Below, piece after piece: positions 27,604 through 32,143 of a DNA stretch of 32,143 nucleotides. The notes under the pieces are model-generated. The model saw only the letters and a program-made list of their open reading frames with translations. It was not told where the DNA came from and made no database searches. This DNA is from Phytophthora quininea (Eukaryota > Oomycota > Peronosporomycetes > Peronosporales > Peronosporaceae): contig JAAVTG010000405.1 of assembly GCA_011947345.1 (NCBI GenBank), positions 1 through 32,143 on the forward strand. The letters are read 5' to 3'. Every line of letters starts with the position of its first letter. Position 1 is the first letter of the stretch. The translations under genes were made by a program, and so were the position numbers.

Positions 27604-28433
27604 TTAGTTCCTGTCTAGTTGCAGACGCAGTGGCTCAAGTGGAGACTGCATGGCCTTGTACTCCGGACTGGGGATGTTCGACACCTTGCCAGGGCCAGTA
27701 GCTTTGGGCGACATCTCCACGGTCACTTCGATCGGAGCGTCGTCGTCTTCTGCAGCGACGAAAAAGCTGTCACGCAGCGGGTGCGTCTTGGGGTTGAACA
27801 CCAAGTACAGCACCAGAGTGGACGAATTCAGCGTCACGAACAAAATGTTGGGCGCGATGATGATCCAATTGCCAGTCAGGATGCCGTAGGTGAACCACAT
27901 GACGTTGTTCGTGAGACTCGCGACCACCATGTGGGGGTTGATGAAGATGGCCGACTTGTGCTTGAGCACCTGGAAGAGCTTCTCCATGGGTGCCGCGTAC
28001 AGACAAATGGCGGTGGCGTCGCCCACGTAGCCAAGAGTTTGGCCAACTGCAGCTCGCGTTTGGTTCGTGTAGCCGAGTCCGCCAACAATGGCGTAGACGG
28101 TGAGGACGATCATGATGCACAAGATCGCAGCGAATATCTTGGTCACGTAGCGACGTTCAGTGGTGCACCGCCAGTAGACTGCAATGTAGCACAACGCAGC
28201 GAGGTCGCCAAACACGTAGCAAGCGAAGATAGGGAAGTAGTTTTTGGCCAGGTAGCCATACATCATCCACACGTGAGAGTTCACCAGCAGCAGGACGAGT
28301 GGGAGAACGGACGCGACGCCCACGTGCTTTCGCTTGTGGATTCGATGCATTAGAATGGACGGGCTGCAGATCAAGGCGATCGCACCGAACGCAGCAAAAT
28401 CCGGACGACGAGGAGCACTGTGCTGTCGACCAT
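27604..28433 (-). CDS. SWEET sugar transporter, group A (10)
   Basis: Start ATG at 28433 (MVDSTVLLVVRI). An A4 run at 28396-28399 (minus T4), extended by one, turns a quick stop into IFAAFGAIALICSPSILMHR, exactly in register with group A. After that the frame is clean: Pro25, Pro45, Asn52 (VNSHVW), Pro149 (AAPMEK), Pro167 (FINPHMV) and Asn176 (NNVMW), so every hinge and pocket residue is standard. Acidic linker AAEDDDAPIEVTVEMSPKA, then PSPEYKAMQSPLEPL and the same end as the gene at 25501. About 276 residues. Good model for the ancestral group A sequence. Confidence 0.94.
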
Positions 28434-28937
28434 CGTGGAAGTGTGTGGTGGGGTCTTGGTTGACGAATACTGCGGTGAAAGACGCAGTCGATGGAGCACT
28501 TGAGTGCTAGCTGGCAAATCGCAAACTGAAGCTTCTGGAAAACTGAAAGCGGCTCGTGCTCAGGATCGACTCGTGAAGACTGGGTCTGTCTCACTGGTCG
28601 CTGGTCATGGCAGTCTGCCTGCAACTAAACATTTTGATATGATGCAGAGCAACAAACACCGCTAAAACCGCATGAGAGCGGCCAACGTTGTCAGGAGTCG
28701 ACCTGCCGCACGGAAACTTCGCCACAAACTGCTTTCCTTGCGAAATTCGCAGCTCCTCTAATCGGCAAAACTGCTTGGTCCCAGTCGAGAACCAGGTCGA
28801 CTCCATTTAACGTCGTGCCGTCGAGGACAACGCAGTCCACCAATTAACTCGCGCGTGTCTACCAGGGTCCGCCGTTGAAAGCACGTTCAGAAAAAGCGAT
28901 CCAGCACCTCCAGCCCACATTTTCAGTCGCTGTTCTT
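28434..28937. other. Spacer between SWEET genes
   Basis: Holds the core promoter of the gene at 27604 (28511-28533) and the 3' flank of the next. No coding feature is supported in the rest. Confidence 0.45.
28511..28533 (-). promoter_or_regulatory. Inr+FPR core promoter
   Basis: The minus strand reads CTTCAGTTTGCGATTTGCCAG. Same arrangement as the elements at 26346 and 27455, about 80 bp before the start at 28433. Confidence 0.65.
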
Positions 28938-29792
28938 TTAGACTGGAGACTGGAGCGCTTCGAACGCAGTACTTTTCGACTTCTCTCTGTCGCTGCACAA
29001 TTCGGACTCGACGAAGCTCGAGAGTTTGGACCGTTCAGCATTCTGCAGGTTGCTTTGAGCAGTAGCTACTGCTTTCCCGGGACGGTAAATAATGTACAAG
29101 ACGACTTGAACTCCGCCCAACGCCGTTCCCGCAGCGTTTGGAGTCAAAACAAACATGTCGTCGATGAGAATGCACGTCCAGACCCAGAGACCTCCGTTCA
29201 CGAACGCGACGATAGACATGGTGACTGGCATGGACGACGCGTTTTGGTCCGTAGGATGCGCTTGATGGTCTCCAGCGGTGCCGCTTTCAGACACAAGTTC
29301 ATGACGACACAGAAGTAGCCGAGGATGGTCACGACCTGGTGTTTGGACTGGTGGGTCACCCTGCAACAGCAATCACCACGTAGATTGTGAGGACTGCAAG
29401 TAGCACGGCAGCGCTACCCCACAGCGTGTAGAATCTTCTTGTGGTGTGCTTCTCCTTGCAGTACCAAATGTAAACTGCAGAGAAGACGATCGACATGACG
29501 GCAGCGAACGCCGTGACGGAGAAGAGTGGGAAGAACTCCCCAACGAGGTAGCTGTAGATCATCCTGAACGAAGCAAACAAGTCAGAGCTTTGTGTATTCT
29601 TCACAAACTAGCATTATCTTCTTACCACAGATACGAGTTTGCAAACAGCGTGACGATGGGGAAGATGGAGACATCGCAGACTACTTTCTGCTTGTAGACC
29701 CGGTAGATTTCAGGGAACGGACTAAGCCCCACCGCTATAGCCGTCACAAACGTCAGCACCCGCAGCGTCGTCAATAGAGCACCTTCCGCCAT
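28938..29792 (-). CDS. SWEET sugar transporter, group C (11)
   Basis: Two exons. Exon 1 from ATG at 29792: MAEGALLTTLRVLTFVTAIA, LSPFPEIYRVYKQK, TLFANSYLW. Exon 2: MIYSYLVGEFFPLFSV onward. Two short runs break exon 2: CCC at 29359-29361 (after AVAG; one more base gives VTHQSKHQVVTILGY) and T4 at 29242-29245 (after RTK; one more base gives NASSMPVTM). Both repaired readings match the sister gene at 30199 residue for residue. Pocket asparagines occur in ANSYLW and VNGGLW, and the TM6 hinge Pro in SSMPVTM. Tail ends STAFEALQSPV. Divergently arranged with its sister at 30199 over about 400 bp, so the pair could share upstream control. Confidence 0.93.
29564..29625 (-). other. SWEET intron in TM3 Trp codon, 62 nt
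   Basis: The minus strand runs from GTAAGAAGAT to CTTCGTTCAG and splits the Trp codon TG|G of SYLW-MIYS. Identical site to 19186 and 30363. Confidence 0.92.
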
Positions 29793-30198
29793 CGCTTCAG
29801 AGGTGGCTAAAGCACGAATGAAGTGCTAACCACTGCGTGGTGCCAATATGCATTCGGTGATGAGTGGACTGCAGCAGGTTGAACCGAAGCGAAGCCCATC
29901 CAAGGTGCCAAGCGTGGAGTTCTAGGCGATCGTAGTTTATCGGCAAGACCACTTTTGAAAACCGTGTACAACATTGAAAATCGATCGCTACTTTCTGATG
30001 ATCGACAACCAGGAGCATGCAGTCGACTGCTAAAACGTGGCAAGCTCTGCTCGAGAAACGTTTGGCTGGAGGACACCCAGCGACGTTGATCTGAGACCAG
30101 CCAACTCAAATCACGATATGCCTTCATACACTAATCCTTGCTTACCGCGGTCTTCTCCTTTTTTCGTGTCGCTCTTCATAATCGATTTCTTTCTGACC
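29793..30198. promoter_or_regulatory. Bidirectional upstream region of two sister SWEETs
   Basis: It separates divergent starts at 29792 and 30199. Towards the left gene, the minus strand has CTTCATTCGTGCTTTAGCC near 29805-29825. Towards the right, CTCTTCATAATCGATTTCTT lies at 30171-30190. Each resembles an initiator with a T-rich flank close to its start codon. Confidence 0.5.
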
Positions 30199-31049
30199 AT
30201 GGCGGACGGACTGCTCATTACGCTGCGAGTGCTGACGTTCGTGACGGCCATTGCCGTCGGGCTGAGTCCGTACCCGGAGATCCGTCGTGTCCACAAGCAG
30301 CGAGATGCGGGCGACGTCTCCATCTTTCCAGTCGTCACGCTGTTCGGGAACTCTTATCTCTGGTGCGAATAGCGCTCTCTACAGCCACAACATTCCCCAC
30401 TGACCTCTAGAGCATTCGTATGTGTGTTCGTTAGGATGATCTACTCGTACCTGATCGGCAACTTCTTCCCACTCTTCTCCGTATGTGCCTTCCAAACTGC
30501 TTCTGCGATCGTGTTTGGAGTCGTCTACTGGTGGTGGTGCACTGCACGCCGACGGTTCTACGTGCTCTGGGGGTGACGGTCGTCGGGATGATCCTCATCT
30601 CGATCTACGCTGCGGTTGCCGTGCCAGGCTACACCCACCAGTCCGAACACCAAGTGGAGAAGATTCTGGGCTACATGTGCGTCGTCATGAACCTCTGTCT
30701 GAAGGTGGCGCCGTTGGAGACGCTGAAGCGCATCATCCGCACCAAGAATGCGTCGTCCATGCCGGTCACCATGTCCGTCGTAGCGTTTATCAACGGCATA
30801 CTGTGGTTCTGGGCCAGCGCTCTCGAGGACGACATGTACGTGCTGACGACCAACGCGGCAGGTGCAGCGCTTGGACTCGTCCAGATCATCGTCTACATCA
30901 CCTACCGACCGGGACGCATCCAGAATGCTCTGCTGAGTCCGATTAGTGAACGCCGGCGCACCAAAAGCGAACAAGCTGTTGTCTATGACTTGGAATCTGA
31001 AGCATGTAGCGACAAGGACGTATTCGTGCAAATGAAAACGCCTCAGTGA
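30199..31049 (+). CDS. SWEET sugar transporter, group C (12)
   Basis: Sister of the divergent gene at 28938. Exon 1 from ATG at 30199: MADGLLITLRVLTFVTAIAV, LSPYPEIRRVHKQRDAGDVS, FGNSYLW. After a 72-nt intron: MIYSYLIGNFFPLFSV. A G5 run at 30569-30573, extended by one, replaces a TGA with VTVVGMILISIYAAVAVPGY and the frame then runs clean to TGA at 31047-31049: APLETLKRIIRTKNASSMP and INGILWFWASALEDDMYVL. Pocket asparagines and hinge prolines are conserved. The tail is longer and lacks the SPxFxAL motif, ending FVQMKTPQ. About 259 residues. Confidence 0.94.
30363..30434 (+). other. SWEET intron in TM3 Trp codon, 72 nt
   Basis: GTGCGAATAG to GTGTTCGTTAG, splitting Trp TG|G as in the two other group C introns. 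Confidence 0.9.
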
Positions 31050-31168
31050 TCGCTCAGTAAAATATGTATCTACGCTCGACGCACGAGTTGCAGTTCATTA
31101 GGGTGGCATTTGTTCATCGCTATAGTGCGTTTATCGACAGTGTTCTATCCTAGCAAAGGTCTAGAAAG

Positions 31169-31954
31169 CTACGGCGAGTGGACAGCAACAAACATCGACG
31201 ATGGTAGCGACTCGACGGTGTCGCCACTGCGAGCCGAGAACACCGTCATTGGGAGGACGAACTTGCTATCCATTTTGCCCTGATCAATCTCAATTTTGCT
31301 GCGGACGAAGCTTTGTTTGGACGGAAGATCAGGTACAGCACGACTTGCACCAGTCCCAGAGCTGCACACACCGCTCCGAGGAGGAAGATGAACATGTCGC
31401 CCGTGAGGAGTCCGTTGATCACCCACAGGACGTTGGACGTCGCGCCAGCGAGGCACATTCTAAAGGGGATCGACGCTCCCGACCGAGTCTTGAGGACGGT
31501 CTTGATCGTCTCGAACGGGGCGATGTACAGCAGCACACTGCCCACAGCCATCATGTAGCCCGTCACGAGGCCAACTTGGTCGCTCGACTGGCCCGTAACA
31601 CCAGCCATCCCGAGGATCGTGTACGCTGCTGAAAGAGCGACAACCACGGCGGTGGCACCAATGGCCTTGACTGCGTACGCTCGTGCCTTCGTCCAGCGGA
31701 AGAAGACTGCGACGTACACGACCGCCACGATGTCGCCGAAGAGGTACGTCGCGAAGAGGAAAGTAGTCGGCGGTGGCCAACCCGTAGAGCATGAGCATGT
31801 GGCAGTTGAGCCAGAGTCCCACCAACGGGAAGAGTGCGACGTCTTCAGTGCTTTGGCTTTTGTGGATGCGGCGCATGTCTGGAGCCGAGCTCAGGATCAT
31901 AGCCACCGAGAAGATCGACGCCAGCGCTTGGAGGATGGTCAGTCCCACGCTCAT
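31169..31954 (-). CDS. SWEET sugar transporter, group C, intronless (13)
   Basis: ATG at 31954 (MSVGLTILQALASIF), TM1 LSSAPDMRRIHKSQSTEDVA. At the place where sisters have an intron-split Trp, this gene is continuous and reads NCHMLMLYG, with Leu for Trp. A break near 31754-31760 fits loss of one CT unit: after YFPL the other frame gives FATYLFGDIVAVVYVAVFF. Then YTILGMAGVTGQSSDQVG, IAPFETIKTVLKTRSGASIP and TSNVLWVINGLL, where the TM7 pocket position is Ser with Asn one residue later. A TTT at 31312-31314, one base short, hides the true tail (SFVRSKIEIDQGKMDSK, ending SMFVAVHSP, TAG at 31171-31169). Convergent with the gene at 30199. Confidence 0.92.
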
Positions 31955-32000
31955 CTTGCTTGGAGAAGTTGTGGAGCGTCTTCAACGTCGGACGGACGAG

Positions 32001-32017
32001 TCCAATTCAGAAATGAG
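32001..32017 (-). promoter_or_regulatory. Inr+FPR-like core promoter
   Basis: The minus strand reads CTCATTTCTGAATTGGA, about 50 bp upstream of the SWEET start at 31954. CTCATTTC is a good initiator; the flanking half is weaker. Confidence 0.55.
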
Positions 32018-32143
32018 AGTCGCGCGAGGAGGAGACCGCTCTTGCTGTTCAGCCAACGTCTCGGAGCTCCATCCCTGACACCAGCTCCAAGGCCGTGTCT
32101 CGCGGTCAAATCGACGTTTAGTCGACGGCGAAATCTGGTGGCA

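Noticed and set aside
27619..28353. 244-codon plus-strand frame
   Set aside because: Exact antisense of the SWEET at 27604, with valine/glutamate/histidine-rich shadow composition. Similar shadows at 21150-21953 and 22338-23156 were dropped for the same reason.

Overview
The window looks like nuclear DNA of a plant-associated oomycete, most likely Phytophthora or a close relative (Peronosporales). The signs are GC-rich, closely packed genes on both strands, rare introns of about 60 nt, core promoters of the oomycete Inr+FPR type, an AA17-type secreted copper monooxygenase, ankyrin proteins with the NGHLxVVxWL style of repeat, and a large run of SWEET sugar transporters. No rRNA, tRNA, CRISPR array or bacterial-type operon was seen. 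The species cannot be fixed from the sequence alone.

Layout. 1-961: 3' part of an old yellow enzyme (OYE) flavin oxidoreductase. 1650-1820: decayed SWEET fragment. 2039-3793 (-): ankyrin-repeat protein. 4315-7742 (-): class C (GABA-B-like) GPCR with a periplasmic-binding-protein-like ectodomain, split in TM3 by a 568-bp TTAA-flanked element that resembles a piggyBac MITE. 7869-9009 (-): second OYE. 9323-10241 (-): AA17-like pectin-active LPMO. 10242-11650: gene-poor. 11678-13260 (+) and 15338-17086 (+): two copies of an oomycete multipass membrane protein of unknown function, the first broken. 13973-15114 (+): third OYE, an inverted near-copy of the second. 17663-31954: thirteen SWEET genes in 14.3 kb plus one deletion remnant.

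The SWEETs fall into three sequence groups. Group A (17663, 19892, 22419, 25501, 27604) has an APMEK motif in TM5 and tails with SPxYxAMQSPLE. Group B (23385, 24345, 26636) has VRxIYR after TM1 and an N-T-x-x-W motif in TM7. Group C (19025, 20950, 28938, 30199, 31169) is closest to canonical plant and animal SWEETs, with P[LF]ETIK-type motifs; three of its members carry an intron at one identical site. The cluster has clearly grown by tandem duplication and inversion, with gene death inside it.

Almost every open frame is interrupted. Nearly all breaks sit in runs of identical bases, and changing the run by one base (usually adding one) rejoins conserved family sequence. I read most of these as consensus errors in the assembly and annotate the genes across them. 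A smaller set of lesions cannot be explained that way and look biological: the TTAA element in the GPCR, a TAG in one SWEET, a TGA in the ankyrin gene, a 164-bp deletion in one membrane-protein copy, and two SWEET remnants. With an LPMO that attacks pectin, sugar transporters and a ligand-binding GPCR, the region would suit sensing and uptake of plant-derived nutrients, but that joint role is inference from gene content.
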